DNA of 64,000 nt, taken from assembly GCA_030403585.1 (NCBI GenBank), contig JAUEPE010000034.1, forward strand, positions 1-64,000, read 5' to 3'. Numbering within the stretch: position 1 is the stretch's first letter; the number at the start of each line of letters is the position of its first letter. This document shows positions 43,908-53,189 of the stretch, piece after piece. The translations under genes were made by a program, and so were the position numbers. The DNA is from Frankia sp. RB7. Lineage in GTDB: Bacteria; Pseudomonadota; Alphaproteobacteria; Rhizobiales; Xanthobacteraceae. Under the pieces are notes generated by a model, which saw only the letters and a program-made list of their open reading frames with translations, did not search any database and was not told where the DNA came from.

Positions 43908-45380
43908 GTGGCGAAATCGGAATGGAGTTACAAGAGCGCGGTCGAGCTGTCGGCCGCGTTGGCGGCGAAGAAGGTCTCGTCAGTCGAGCTCACGCAGGAT
44001 GCGATCGACCGTATCGAACGGCACGACGGCAAGGTCAACGCGATCTGCGTGCGGGATTTCGAGCGCGCGCTGAGCGCCGCGCGTGAAGCGGATGCCGCAC
44101 TGGCTCGCGGCGAAAGAAAACCGCTGCTCGGCCTGCCAATGACGGTGAAGGAATCCTACAATATCGCCGGCCTGCCGACGACCTGGGGCATTCCTGCGCA
44201 GAAGGACTTTATTGCCAAGGAAGACTCGCTACCGGTCACGCGGGTGAAGGACGCCGGCACCGTCGTCATCGGCAAGACCAACGTCCCGCTCGCGCTCGGC
44301 GACTGGCAGAGCTACAACGACATCTACGGCACCACGAATAATCCCTACGATCTCGGCCGCACGCCGGGCGGCTCCTCCGGCGGCTCGTCGGCGGCGCTTG
44401 CCGCGGGTTATGGCCCGCTCTCGATCGGCTCCGATATCGGCGGCTCCTTGCGCGTGCCGGCGTTCCATTGCGGCGTTTACGCCCACAAGCCGACCTTCAA
44501 CCTCGTCGCCATGCGCGGGCATGTCGCGCCACCGGCACCGCCTCTGCCATTCGAGCGCGACCTCTCGGTCATCGGCCCGATGGCGCGCAGTGCTGCCGAC
44601 CTGTCGCTGGCTCTCGACGTGATGGCCGGCCCTGACCCGATCGAAGCAGGCATCGCCTACAAGCTTGAGCTCCCCGCTGCGCGTCACACCGCGTTCAAGG
44701 ATTTTCGCGTACTTGTGATCGACACCGACCCGCTGCTGCCGACCGACACGGCCGTGCGCGGGACCATCAACACTTTGGCCGACAACCTGGCCAAGGCCGG
44801 CGTCAAGATCGATCGCAGCAGCCTGCTGCTGCCGGACTTCGCGGCCTCCTCGCGGCTTTATATGCGCATGCTGATATCGTTCCTTGCCGCAAGTTTTGCG
44901 CCTGACGTCTATGAGGGCGCCAAGGCGGCCGCGGCCGCACTGCCTGAGAGTGACAACAGCCTTGCCGCCGAGCGGCTGCGCGGCGTCGCGTTGAGCCATC
45001 GCGACTGGGTGGTGGCGAACGCCGGACGCACACGGTTGCGGGCGCAATGGCGCGAGCTGTTCAAGACATATGATGCCGTCATCTGCCCGATCATGCCGAC
45101 GCCGGCTTATCCGCACGACCATTCGCCGGACCAGGAAACCCGCCGCATCACCATCGACGGCAAGGCGCACGTCTATCCCGATCAGCTCGCCTGGCCCGGC
45201 ATCGCCACGCTGCCCGGCCTGCCCTCGACCGCGATCCCGACCGGCTTTGCGCCGGATGGCTTGCCGGTCGGTGTCCAGATCGTCGGCCCGTGGCTCGAGG
45301 ACCGCACGCCGCTGAAACTGGCCGAGCTGATCGAGCGCGAGTTCGGCGGGTTCGTGCCGCCGAGGATGTTTGACGATTGA
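43908..45380 (+). CDS. Amidase (amidase-signature family)
   Basis: 490 aa from a GTG at 43908. The amidase-signature catalytic triad is visible: lysine in LPMTVKESYN, cis-serine and nucleophile serine in TPGGSSGGSSAALAAG and IGSDIGGSLRVPA. The C-terminal TLPGLPSTAIPTGF with GLPVGVQIVGPW is typical. It hydrolyses a small amide, possibly indole acetamide or an aryl amide; substrate is not predictable. Confidence 0.87.
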   Translation: MAKSEWSYKSAVELSAALAAKKVSSVELTQDAIDRIERHDGKVNAICVRDFERALSAAREADAALARGERKPLLGLPMTVKESYNIAGLPTTWGIPAQKDFIAKEDSLPVTRVKDAGTVVIGKTNVPLALGDWQSYNDIYGTTNNPYDLGRTPGGSSGGSSAALAAGYGPLSIGSDIGGSLRVPAFHCGVYAHKPTFNLVAMRGHVAPPAPPLPFERDLSVIGPMARSAADLSLALDVMAGPDPIEAGIAYKLELPAARHTAFKDFRVLVIDTDPLLPTDTAVRGTINTLADNLAKAGVKIDRSSLLLPDFAASSRLYMRMLISFLAASFAPDVYEGAKAAAAALPESDNSLAAERLRGVALSHRDWVVANAGRTRLRAQWRELFKTYDAVICPIMPTPAYPHDHSPDQETRRITIDGKAHVYPDQLAWPGIATLPGLPSTAIPTGFAPDGLPVGVQIVGPWLEDRTPLKLAELIEREFGGFVPPRMFDD

Positions 45381-45388
45381 TGCTCTTA

Positions 45389-45600
45389 CCTTTCCCCGCA
45401 ATGCGGGGAGAGGTCGACGCCGGAGCGCAGCGCAGGCGGCGGGGGAGGGGCATGGCACACTGCCAATCACGACTCTGATATTTGCCGGCTGATCAATTGA
45501 GGAGTCGGAGAGGCCAACTGCTTGGCACCGCCCTGCCCGGTCCCTCACCCGGATCGCTCAAGGGCGATCCGACCTCTCCCCGCAAAGAGCGGGGAGAGGT
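45389..45600. repeat. REP-like palindromes between convergent genes
   Basis: CCTTTCCCCGC-AAT-GCGGGGAGAGG (45389-45413), GGATCGC/GCGATCC (45551-45570) and ACCTCTCCCCGC/GCGGGGAGAGGT (45572-45600) are hairpin-forming repeats of the CCTCTCCCC family, also seen at 54551-54690. They may serve as terminators for the convergent amidase and alcohol dehydrogenase genes. Confidence 0.75.
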
Positions 45601-45608
45601 GAAAGAGC

Positions 45609-46697
45609 TCAGCTATCAAACACAATCACGCTGCGCAGCGTCTTGCCGGCCTTCATGCTGGCAAAACCCTCGTTGATCTCCGACAGTTTCAGCTTGGCCG
45701 AGATCCAGTCTTCCAGATGCAGCCGGCCACGCAGGTAGAAATCGACCAGGCGCGGCATGTCGACGCGGAAATGGTTGGAGCCCATCGAGGAGCCCTGGAT
45801 GCGGCGCTCGCGTAGAAAATCAAAACCGTGCAGCTCGATCTTCTGGCCAAACGGGATCATGCCGACGATGGTGGCCGTGCCGCCGGACGCCAACATGCCG
45901 AAGGCCTGTTCCGCGGTTTCCTTGCGGCCGAGCACCTCGAAGGAATGATGCACGCCGCCATTGGTGAGGTCGCGGACCTGCTTCACCACGTCACCATCGG
46001 CGGGGTTGATGATGTCGGTGGCGCCCAGCTTGGTCGCGAGCTGGAGCTTTGCCGGGTTGGTATCGATGGCGATGATGCGGCCGGCGCCCGCGATCTGCGC
46101 GCCGTTGATCGCGGCCATGCCGACGCCGCCGCAGCCGATCACGGCCACGGTCTCGCCCGCGGTCACTTTCGCCGTGTTCACCACCGCGCCGTAGCCGGTG
46201 ATGACACCGCAGCCGATCAACGCGGCGAGATCGAGCGGCATCTCCTTGCGGATTTTGACGATCGCATTCTCGTGCACCAGCATCTGCTCGGCAAAGGACG
46301 AGAGGTTGAGAAACTGGTGCAGCTTCTCAGGCTTATTCCACTGCATCCGGTTCGATACGCCCGGCAGCAGTTTTACCGTGGTGTCGGTGCAGAGCACGGT
46401 ACGGCCGGTGGTGCAATTGTCGCAGGTGCCGCAGAACACCGACAGGCACGTGACGACGTGATCGCCGGGCTTCACGTAAGTGACGTCGGAGCCGACCTGC
46501 TCTACGACACCGGCGGATTCGTGCCCAAGCACGGCGGGCAGCGGATGCGGATAGAGGCCTTCCATGAAGTGCAGGTCGGAGTGGCAGAGGCCGGCGACCG
46601 TCGTGCGGATCAGCACCTCGCGCGGACCCGGCTTCGGCAGGCTGACATCCTCGATGACCAGCGGCTGGTTGACTTCATACAGGACGGCGGCCTTCAT
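45609..46697 (-). CDS. Zinc-dependent alcohol dehydrogenase (class III-like)
   Basis: 362 aa. Catalytic zinc ligands are in GLCHSDLHF and GHESAGVVE, and structural zinc cysteines in FCGTCDNCTTGRTVLC. The NAD-binding motif is VAVIGCGGVGMAA. GATDIINP and the C-terminal family features place it among Zn-ADHs acting on primary alcohols or S-hydroxymethyl conjugates. It lies 42 bp downstream of the acyl-CoA dehydrogenase gene, probably in one operon. Confidence 0.87.
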   Translation of the reverse strand: MKAAVLYEVNQPLVIEDVSLPKPGPREVLIRTTVAGLCHSDLHFMEGLYPHPLPAVLGHESAGVVEQVGSDVTYVKPGDHVVTCLSVFCGTCDNCTTGRTVLCTDTTVKLLPGVSNRMQWNKPEKLHQFLNLSSFAEQMLVHENAIVKIRKEMPLDLAALIGCGVITGYGAVVNTAKVTAGETVAVIGCGGVGMAAINGAQIAGAGRIIAIDTNPAKLQLATKLGATDIINPADGDVVKQVRDLTNGGVHHSFEVLGRKETAEQAFGMLASGGTATIVGMIPFGQKIELHGFDFLRERRIQGSSMGSNHFRVDMPRLVDFYLRGRLHLEDWISAKLKLSEINEGFASMKAGKTLRSVIVFDS

Positions 46698-46739
46698 CGA
46701 GCACTCCCTATCGCGTTTTTTGTTTGATCGTGGCGCAGC

Positions 46740-48524
46740 CTACGCTGCCAGAACCAGTTCGCCAACCTCGCTCATGCCGGCTGAGCTGTCGCCGAGCAGC
46801 AGTGCTGCGATCCTCGCCTGCGTGGCATTTTCCGTCAGCCGGAACGGATCGCTCGGCGCAACGCGATGGTCGATCACCAGCCGCGACAGCAGCAGCCGGC
46901 GCGCATCGCCGCGCATGTCGTGGATACGGTGCGCCTCCCAGGCGAGCGCGACGGCGCTTGCGACGTGATAGAGCAGGCTGGTGGCGCGGCGCGCGTCGGC
47001 TTCGTTCTCCGACTTGCCCGCAACCTCGCGCGCAAAGCCGACGGCGCGATCGACGAGGCCGCGCAGATGATCGCGCCACGCCTGCGGCACCGAGGCGCTG
47101 TCGTCGAGGCGGGCATGTAGATCAGCTGATAGCGCGGACTCGGCACCGTGGCGGCCGACCGCGCGCCTCAACGCATCGATCGCGACGATGTTGCCGGTGC
47201 CTTCCCAGACCGAGCCGAGATGGGCATCGCGCAGCAGCCGCGGCGTCGCGAATTCCTCGATATAGCCGATGCCGCCGCGCATCTCGAGCGCATCGCCGCA
47301 GACTTTTCGCGCATCGCGCGTGGCGCGGAATTTCAGGGTCGGCGTCAGGATGCGCAGCAGCGCGGCCGCATCCTGGCTGCCGGATTCGGCACGGTCGAGC
47401 GCATCGGCAGTGAGGAAGCTCATCGACAGCGCCTGCTCGACCAGCAGCATGATCTTCAGCATCTGCCGTCGCCCGAGCGGCAAATCGATGATGCGATTGC
47501 CGAACACCACGCGGTTCTTCGCCACCGTCATCGCGTCATGATAAGCGCGGCGCATCAGCGCGGTCGATTTGACGCCGTTGGAGAGCCGCGACGAGTTCAC
47601 CATCTCGGCCATCTGCACGAAGCCGCGGTCGAGCCTGCCGACGGCGTACGCAATCGCGCCTTCGAGCTTGATCTCGCCCGAGGCCATCGAGCGGGTGCCG
47701 AGCTTGTCCTTGAGACGCACGATCCGGTAGTGGTTCTGCGAGCCATCGTCGAGGAAGCGCGGCATCAGGAACAGGCCGACGCCGCGCGTGCCGGGGCCGG
47801 CGCCCTCGGGCCGCGCCAGCAGCATCACCACTTTCGCATCCGCATTCGAGCAGAACCACTTTTCGCCTGTGAGACGCCAATGGTCACCCTCCTGCACCGC
47901 TGTCGTCGTGAGCGTGCCGACGTCGGAGCCGCCTTCCTTCTCGGTCATGAACTGGCCGCCCTGGGTCAGCTTGCTCATGTCGGTCGACGTCAGGCCGTCG
48001 AGATATTTTGCCTTCAGCGCCTCGCTGCCGAAATTCGCCAGCAGCTTTGCGCAACCGTCGGTGACGTTGATCGGGCAGCCCATGCCGAATTCGGTCTGGT
48101 TGAAGAGGAAGGTGAAGGCGTGTTTTGCCACCACCGGATATTTGTCAGGCCAGCCCATGATGCCCTTGCGGATCGAGAGCGCGTGGATGCCAAACTCGCC
48201 GAACGCGGCGTTCTCCAGCTCGCGATAGGCCGGGTGATATTCGATCCATTGCACGTCGCAGCCGAACTTGTCGCGCTGGTGCAGCACCGGCGTGTGTCGG
48301 TCGGCAAGCCGCGCGCAATCGTCGAGATGGCCGCCGGCGAGTTCGCCGAGGCGATCGAGATGCGGCTCGATGTGGCGGAATAGTGTTTCCGGCAGATGGA
48401 TGCGCAGGAGATCCGTCAGCGCCTGATCGGCCCGGTAGAAATTCATGCCTGTGGTATCCGGCGCCAGCAGGCCGGATGGTGCGGCCGCGACATTTTTCGG
48501 CTGCGCTGTGACCGGCTTGTGCAT
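46740..48524 (-). CDS. Acyl-CoA dehydrogenase family protein
   Basis: 594 aa, the long form of the family. FAD-binding motifs are MTEKEGGSDVGT and WFCSNADAKVVM; the C-terminal helical domain contains GDALEMRGGIGYIEEF and WEGTGNIVAIDALRR, which resembles AidB/long acyl-CoA dehydrogenase forms. It should introduce an alpha-beta double bond into an acyl-CoA. It leads an operon with the alcohol dehydrogenase and is divergent from the SDR and enoyl-CoA hydratase genes, which together look like a fatty-acyl degradation group. Confidence 0.85.
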   Translation of the reverse strand: MHKPVTAQPKNVAAAPSGLLAPDTTGMNFYRADQALTDLLRIHLPETLFRHIEPHLDRLGELAGGHLDDCARLADRHTPVLHQRDKFGCDVQWIEYHPAYRELENAAFGEFGIHALSIRKGIMGWPDKYPVVAKHAFTFLFNQTEFGMGCPINVTDGCAKLLANFGSEALKAKYLDGLTSTDMSKLTQGGQFMTEKEGGSDVGTLTTTAVQEGDHWRLTGEKWFCSNADAKVVMLLARPEGAGPGTRGVGLFLMPRFLDDGSQNHYRIVRLKDKLGTRSMASGEIKLEGAIAYAVGRLDRGFVQMAEMVNSSRLSNGVKSTALMRRAYHDAMTVAKNRVVFGNRIIDLPLGRRQMLKIMLLVEQALSMSFLTADALDRAESGSQDAAALLRILTPTLKFRATRDARKVCGDALEMRGGIGYIEEFATPRLLRDAHLGSVWEGTGNIVAIDALRRAVGRHGAESALSADLHARLDDSASVPQAWRDHLRGLVDRAVGFAREVAGKSENEADARRATSLLYHVASAVALAWEAHRIHDMRGDARRLLLSRLVIDHRVAPSDPFRLTENATQARIAALLLGDSSAGMSEVGELVLAA

Positions 48525-48745
48525 GATCGTCCTCTTCGTTTCCGCCCGACGGCATTCTTAGCGCTTGCCGCTTGAGATGATGTCGATCATGCTCCCATCG
48601 CGAAAAGCGATAAAGCCGCAAATTGTCAGGGAGGCATGATCGCCGTGAAGGAGCAATTCGCTCTGCGGAATTGTGATCGGCCCGGCTGGTTGTCCGCGCA
48701 GGCCGTTCATAGATCAGCGGCGTCCCGTCCCCGAGAGATCACGCC

Positions 48746-49447
48746 ATGGAACACCCGAAATACAAGATCGCCCTCATCGTCGGCGCCGGCGAAGGCCTGA
48801 GTGCCTCGCTGGCGCGGTTGCTGTCCGCGCAAGGCATCCGCATTGCCCTTGCCGCGCGAAAAATCGAGAAGTTAGGCGCGCTCTGTAGCCAGACCGGCGC
48901 CAAGGCCTATGCCTGCAACGCCACCGAGCCTGAGGAGGTCGAGCGCCTGTTCGGCCTGGTCGAGCGCGAGATCGGCACGCCCGACCTCGTCGTCTACAAT
49001 GCCTCTGGCCGCGCGCGCGGGCCGTTCGTCGATCTCGTCCCGGCGGAGGTCGCGAATGCGATCGCGGTCAGCGCCTATGGCGGTTTCCTGGTGGCGCAGC
49101 AGGCCGCAAAGCGCATGGTGCCCAACAAACATGGCGCGATCCTGTTCACCGGCGCGTCAGCCAGCGTCAAGGGCTACGCGCAGTCCGCCCCGTTCGCGAT
49201 GGGCAAGTTCGCGCTGCGCGGCCTCGCACAGAGCATTGCGCGCGAATTGTCGCCGCAAGGCATCCATGTCGCGCATTTCGTCATCGACGGCGGCATCCGC
49301 AGCGCGGCGCGGACGGAAACACCCGACAAGCCGGATTCGATGCTCGATCCCGACGCGATTGCGGAGAGCTATTGGAACGTGCTGCAGCAGCCGCGCAACG
49401 CCTGGAGCTGGGAGCTGGAGCTGCGGCCGTGGGTGGAGAAATTTTGA
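48746..49447 (+). CDS. SDR-family oxidoreductase with Phe in place of the catalytic Tyr
   Basis: 233 aa from the ATG at 48746. The nucleotide-binding motif is IVGAGEGLSASLAR and the N-A-S-G version of NNAG is in VYNASGRA. In the catalytic position the protein reads FAMGK (APFAMGKFALRG), so the lysine is kept but tyrosine is replaced by phenylalanine. That would abolish classical proton transfer. The partners upstream and downstream are acyl-CoA enzymes, so it may act on an acyl-CoA intermediate or be regulatory. Confidence 0.82.
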   Translation: MEHPKYKIALIVGAGEGLSASLARLLSAQGIRIALAARKIEKLGALCSQTGAKAYACNATEPEEVERLFGLVEREIGTPDLVVYNASGRARGPFVDLVPAEVANAIAVSAYGGFLVAQQAAKRMVPNKHGAILFTGASASVKGYAQSAPFAMGKFALRGLAQSIARELSPQGIHVAHFVIDGGIRSAARTETPDKPDSMLDPDAIAESYWNVLQQPRNAWSWELELRPWVEKF

Positions 49448-49468
49448 GGGCTATGATTTCACAACAAT

Positions 49469-49554
49469 CGTCATTGCGAGGAGCGAAGCGACGGAGCAAT
49501 CCAGACTGCCACTGCGGAAAGATTCTGGATTGCTTCGCTTCGCTCGCAATGACG
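49469..49554. repeat. Palindromic intergenic repeat, copy 3
   Basis: 86 bp with the family ends CGTCATTGCGAG / CTCGCAATGACG and inner GAGCAATCCAGACT / GATTCTGGATTGCTTCG, between the SDR and enoyl-CoA hydratase genes. Confidence 0.9.
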
Positions 49555-49572
49555 AAAGAATAGGGAGCGACA

Positions 49573-50403
49573 ATGACCACCGAAACCACCATCGACACCG
49601 GCACCAACGAACTGCTCTGCGTCGTCCGCGACCGCGTCGCGACCATCACGCTGAACCGACCGGAGGCGCGCAACTCGCTGTCGGACACGCTGACGCCGGC
49701 GCTGCGCACGATGATCCGGACCTGCGGCGAGAATCCCGATGTCGGCGCGCTGCTCATCACCGGTGCCGGCGAAGCGTTCTGTGCCGGCTGCAACGTCAAG
49801 GGTATGGGCGCGCATCGTGATCCCAAGAAGCTGGAGATGTCGCTGGACGATCGCGTGGCCGATCTGCAGGAGCGGCAGCGGCTGCTCACGGGCGCGCTGG
49901 TGTCGGTGCGCAAGCCGACCATCGCCGCCCTCCCCGGCCCCGCGGTCGGCGCCGGGCTTGCGCTGGCCATGGCCTGCGACATCCGCATCGCCGCACAATC
50001 GGCCTTCGTCGCCGCAGGCTATGCGCGTATCGCGCTCTCCGGCGATTACGGCATCGCGTGGCTGCTGACCCGGCTCGTCGGCACCGCGCGGGCGCGCGAG
50101 TTGCTGTTCACCGGCGATCGCGTCGATGCGGCGCGCGCCGAAGCCATCGGCCTCGTCAACCGTGTCGTGCCCGATGACAAGCTTCAAACCGAAGCCTTCG
50201 CATTGGCGAAGTCGCTCGCCGAAGGCCCGCGCATGGCGCTACGCTACATGAAGGACAATCTCGACGAGGCCCTGCTGTTCGATTTCGAAACCGCCCGCGA
50301 CCACGAGGCCGAACGCCTGATCCGCCTCACCACGACCGCCGATCACAAAGAGGCGGTGCAGGCGTTCATCGAGAAGCGGAAAGCGGTGTTCACGGGGAAG
50401 TAG
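49573..50403 (+). CDS. Enoyl-CoA hydratase/isomerase family protein
   Basis: 276 aa. The crotonase fold is shown by ATITLNRPEARNSLS, the oxyanion-hole segment GAGEAFCAGCNVKGMG and the second GPAVGAGLALAMACDIRIA. In the second active-site region the protein reads ALSGDYGIAWLLTRLVG, where a classical hydratase has a glutamate near GDYG/GGT; the exact acid residue is uncertain. ATG at 49573 with GGGAG upstream. It probably works with the nearby acyl-CoA dehydrogenase. Confidence 0.85.
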   Translation: MTTETTIDTGTNELLCVVRDRVATITLNRPEARNSLSDTLTPALRTMIRTCGENPDVGALLITGAGEAFCAGCNVKGMGAHRDPKKLEMSLDDRVADLQERQRLLTGALVSVRKPTIAALPGPAVGAGLALAMACDIRIAAQSAFVAAGYARIALSGDYGIAWLLTRLVGTARARELLFTGDRVDAARAEAIGLVNRVVPDDKLQTEAFALAKSLAEGPRMALRYMKDNLDEALLFDFETARDHEAERLIRLTTTADHKEAVQAFIEKRKAVFTGK

Positions 50404-50446
50404 GCTACGCAGTTATTTGGTTGACGCGCAATCGAGGAGTCACAGC

Positions 50447-51067
50447 ATGAACTCTCGAAGATTGGGCACTTGCTATCTCATCGTCTCGACGGTCTCGCTG
50501 TTTGCGTTGGCGACGTTGCTGCCGGTTGCAGCCGAGCCGGGAAAATTCGTCGTCACTCAGGTCGCGCAGAAGAAACTCAGCGGTCTGCCGCCGGGTGAGC
50601 TTTATTGGCGGATCGAGAATTTCTCCACGCTCGATCTCGCGCAAAAGGCCGCGAGCACAAGCCCGACGTCATTGGCCGCTGAGGTCTCGGGCAAGGTCTG
50701 GCTGTTCACGCTCGGCCCGAAGGGCGGCATGACGCCTGACGGCACTAAAGTTGCTGAGGTTGGGCCGGTGCCGGTCTTCGCGGCGCCCGAATATCTGCTG
50801 CAAATCAATCACGCCGGCGGCCCGCCCGGCTCGAAGACGCCGGTGCATTCCCATCCGGGCTCTGAATCGTTCTATGTGCTAACTGGCCGTGTCGGCCAGC
50901 GAACGCCGCACGGCGTCAGCCGCACCGAAGCTGGTCAGGCGATGGTCGGCCACGGCCCGGACATGGCCATGGAAGTCTTCAGCGATGGAACGACGGACCT
51001 GGATCAACTGGTGATGTTTCTCTTGGATGCGACCCGACCGGCCTCGGTGCCGGCCAAGTTCGAATGA
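50447..51067 (+). CDS. Exported cupin-domain protein
   Basis: 206 aa from the ATG at 50447, with GAGGAG 8 bases upstream. A signal peptide (CYLIVSTVSLFALATLLPVA, cleaved near VAA-EP) sends it to the periplasm. The cupin metal motif is TPVHSHPGSESFYVLTGRVG, with a second histidine in GHGPDMAME. The function of such exported cupins is unknown. Confidence 0.8.
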   Translation: MNSRRLGTCYLIVSTVSLFALATLLPVAAEPGKFVVTQVAQKKLSGLPPGELYWRIENFSTLDLAQKAASTSPTSLAAEVSGKVWLFTLGPKGGMTPDGTKVAEVGPVPVFAAPEYLLQINHAGGPPGSKTPVHSHPGSESFYVLTGRVGQRTPHGVSRTEAGQAMVGHGPDMAMEVFSDGTTDLDQLVMFLLDATRPASVPAKFE

Positions 51068-51092
51068 GGGGCACGGTCGCGTCGCCGCGGGC

Positions 51093-51129
51093 AAAAAAAT
51101 GCCCCGCTCAGATTTGACCTGAGCCGGGC
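51093..51129 (-). terminator. Intrinsic terminator of the GNAT gene
   Basis: On the minus strand an 11-bp near-perfect stem GCCCGGCTCAG / CTGAGCGGGGC with a 7-base loop is followed, after one A, by seven T. It lies 12 bp past the GNAT stop codon. Confidence 0.88.
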
Positions 51130-51140
51130 TTGGAGTGGTG

Positions 51141-51764
51141 TCAGGCCGAGGCTGAGGGGCTATCGGCCTGACGGGAAAGTGCGGCAAGACGCCAGCTTGC
51201 GCAGGGGATGTCCTTTGGCGCGACGTGGATCTCCTTGTCGAAACGCACCAGCTTCCAGTCGTCAGGGTGATTGACGAAGGCAAAGCCGGATTTGCGCGCC
51301 AGCGAAATCATGGTCTGGTTGGAGCGCAGCGTGTCGCCAAAGATGTGTTCGGCACCAAGCGCGGCCGCGCGGCATTCGAGATTCCTGAGGAGCGCGGTGG
51401 CGATGCCGTGGCCCTGCCAGCGATCGTCGACCGAGAGGCCGAACTCCAGCGTCGAGGTCTCCGCATGAAATGCGTAGCGCGCTTCGGCGACGATGGTCTC
51501 GAAGCCATCAACCATCTTGGTCCCGACGACGGAAAAACGCTCGCGCGCTCCGACATCGAGGAATTCGCTCAGCAGGCCCTTCGGCAACTCACTGAGCGCG
51601 CCAAAGAAGCGGTTGTAGCGGGAGCGGGTCGAGAGCGAGCGGAAATAGTGCTGAAGCTCCTCGGTGTCGCGCGGCTCGATGAAGCGCACGTTGATCGCAT
51701 CGCCCTGCCGGGTGCGCAGCACGTCCGAATATTGCTTCAGATCTTCCAGGCGGAGGGTGCTCAT
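51141..51764 (-). CDS. GNAT-family N-acetyltransferase
   Basis: 207 aa. The acetyl-CoA binding motif A is LEFGLSVDDRWQGHGIATAL (V-x-x-x-x-Q-G-x-G-x-A), followed by the beta5/alpha4 region IFGDTLRSNQTMISLARKSG. It transfers an acetyl group to an unknown amine. It is a single gene with its own terminator, 70 bp downstream of the DUF1127 gene. Confidence 0.85.
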   Translation of the reverse strand: MSTLRLEDLKQYSDVLRTRQGDAINVRFIEPRDTEELQHYFRSLSTRSRYNRFFGALSELPKGLLSEFLDVGARERFSVVGTKMVDGFETIVAEARYAFHAETSTLEFGLSVDDRWQGHGIATALLRNLECRAAALGAEHIFGDTLRSNQTMISLARKSGFAFVNHPDDWKLVRFDKEIHVAPKDIPCASWRLAALSRQADSPSASA

Positions 51765-51833
51765 GACACGAGCCTCAAAGGGAGAGGGACCGCCGGCGCC
51801 CCTGTGATCAGGCGGCGCCGGCCTGGCGGCCTA

Positions 51834-52037
51834 TCAGGCCCGCCAGAAGGGTTTGTCGGCCTCGTAGGCAATGTCGGTCCAGGACAGGCCGACGTCGTGG
51901 AGATCGCGGGCGGTCCAATTGGTCAGTTCGCGCCGGGTCCGGTAGCGCTCATGCCAGACATGGAGGGTCTCGCCGATCTGCGAGATCAGGCCCGGTGCAT
52001 GATGATTTGTCATCGAATTGTGGGTCAAAGTAGACAT
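51834..52037 (-). CDS. DUF1127 protein
   Basis: 67 aa; ATG at 52037 with AAGGAG 7 bases upstream. The C-terminal half is a DUF1127 domain (RYRTRRELTNWTARDLHDVG, then LSWTDI). DUF1127 proteins are small, arginine-rich and in some alphaproteobacteria tied to RNA turnover and phosphate/carbon metabolism. It lies divergent to the LysR gene. Confidence 0.85.
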   Translation of the reverse strand: MSTLTHNSMTNHHAPGLISQIGETLHVWHERYRTRRELTNWTARDLHDVGLSWTDIAYEADKPFWRA

Positions 52038-52147
52038 TTTCAGCTCCTTGAGCTAACTTGAGCGCTAATATCTGCTTCTAAGTGCACTGCGACAAACGAC
52101 AATTTGTACCTCTTCGCATGAAATGAGCTCATGCATCATGCTGCCAA

Positions 52148-53047
52148 ATGACTGCCAGATTGCCCTCCCTGAACGGATTGCGGGCGTTCGAGGCCGCCGC
52201 GCGCCATCTCAGCTTCACGCTGGCGGCGAGCGAGCTGAATGTGACGCAGACCGCGATCAGCCATCAGATCCGCCGGCTCGAAGAGGAGCTCGGCATCCGC
52301 CTGTTCATCCGGCAGAACCGCGCGCTGGCGCTGACGCCGGAGGCGCGCGACTACCTCCCCGGCGTCCGCGCCGCCTTCAACGACCTTCGCCTGGCCACCG
52401 ACCGGCTGCTGCGCAAGGACGACGACAAGGTGCTGACCATCTCGACGCTGGCTTCGCTCGCGGCAAAGTGGCTGCTGCCGCGGCTGACCGATTTTCAGGA
52501 GGCACATCCCGGCATCGACGTACGCATCACCACTTCCACCAGCCTGGTCGACTTCCAACGCGACGATGTCGACGCCGCGATCCGCTATGGCCGCGGTCAA
52601 TGGCCGGGCCTGCGCGCCGACTGGCTGATGGCGGACGAGTTATTCCCGGTGTGCAGCCCGTCGTTGCTGCGCGGCGACAAGCCGCTGCGCCAACCGGAGG
52701 ACCTGAAAGGCTATCCGCTGCTGCACACCTCCAACGCCAATAGCGACGACTGGCGGCTGTGGCTCACGGCGGCGGGCCTGCCGGCGGACATCGCCAAGCA
52801 GCCCGGCATCACCTTCGACATGATCTTCATGACCATCCAGGCCGCCATCGACGGCATCGGCGTGGCGATGGGGCGGACCTCCTATGTCAGCGACGACATC
52901 GCCAAGGGCCGGCTCGTGGTCCCCTTCAAGATCGCGCTGCCGGCCGACGCCGGCTTCTACCTGGTCTCGCCGGAGGGCCGTCGCGAAGCGCCAAAGCTTG
53001 CCGCGTTCCGCCAATGGATGATCGCTGCAACGCAGAATAAAGCCTGA
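52148..53047 (+). CDS. LysR-family transcriptional regulator (GcvA-like)
   Basis: 299 aa. The N-terminal winged HTH is LRAFEAAARHLSFTLAASEL followed by VTQTAISHQIRRLEEELG, close to GcvA/AmpR-type regulators. The periplasmic-binding-like effector domain follows (LTISTLASLAAKWLLPRL). It is divergent from DUF1127 and 142 bp upstream of the MHS carrier gene. The inverted repeat at 53110-53134 is a likely target. Confidence 0.92.
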   Translation: MTARLPSLNGLRAFEAAARHLSFTLAASELNVTQTAISHQIRRLEEELGIRLFIRQNRALALTPEARDYLPGVRAAFNDLRLATDRLLRKDDDKVLTISTLASLAAKWLLPRLTDFQEAHPGIDVRITTSTSLVDFQRDDVDAAIRYGRGQWPGLRADWLMADELFPVCSPSLLRGDKPLRQPEDLKGYPLLHTSNANSDDWRLWLTAAGLPADIAKQPGITFDMIFMTIQAAIDGIGVAMGRTSYVSDDIAKGRLVVPFKIALPADAGFYLVSPEGRREAPKLAAFRQWMIAATQNKA

Positions 53048-53109
53048 AAAATCATCAGCTTCCAAAGCAAAATGGGTTGACTCGCAAGGCCCCGCGCGAG
53101 AGGGGTTAG

Positions 53110-53134
53110 ACAGATTGTCACAGCAACAATCTGT
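53110..53134. promoter_or_regulatory. LysR-type operator upstream of the MHS carrier
   Basis: ACAGATTGT-N7-ACAATCTGT is a perfect 9-bp inverted repeat that fits the LysR box T-N11-A. It lies 55 bp before the carrier start and 63 bp after the LysR gene. It lacks a T-run, so it is not an intrinsic terminator. Confidence 0.65.
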
Positions 53135-53189
53135 CGCCTTGCCGTGAAGATGAGTTCCGGTCTGGCAACGTTTTCAGGGGAGTAACGCC

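Noticed and set aside
53110..53134. Inverted repeat as a terminator of the LysR gene
   Set aside because: No T-run follows on either strand; the T-N11-A spacing fits an operator better.
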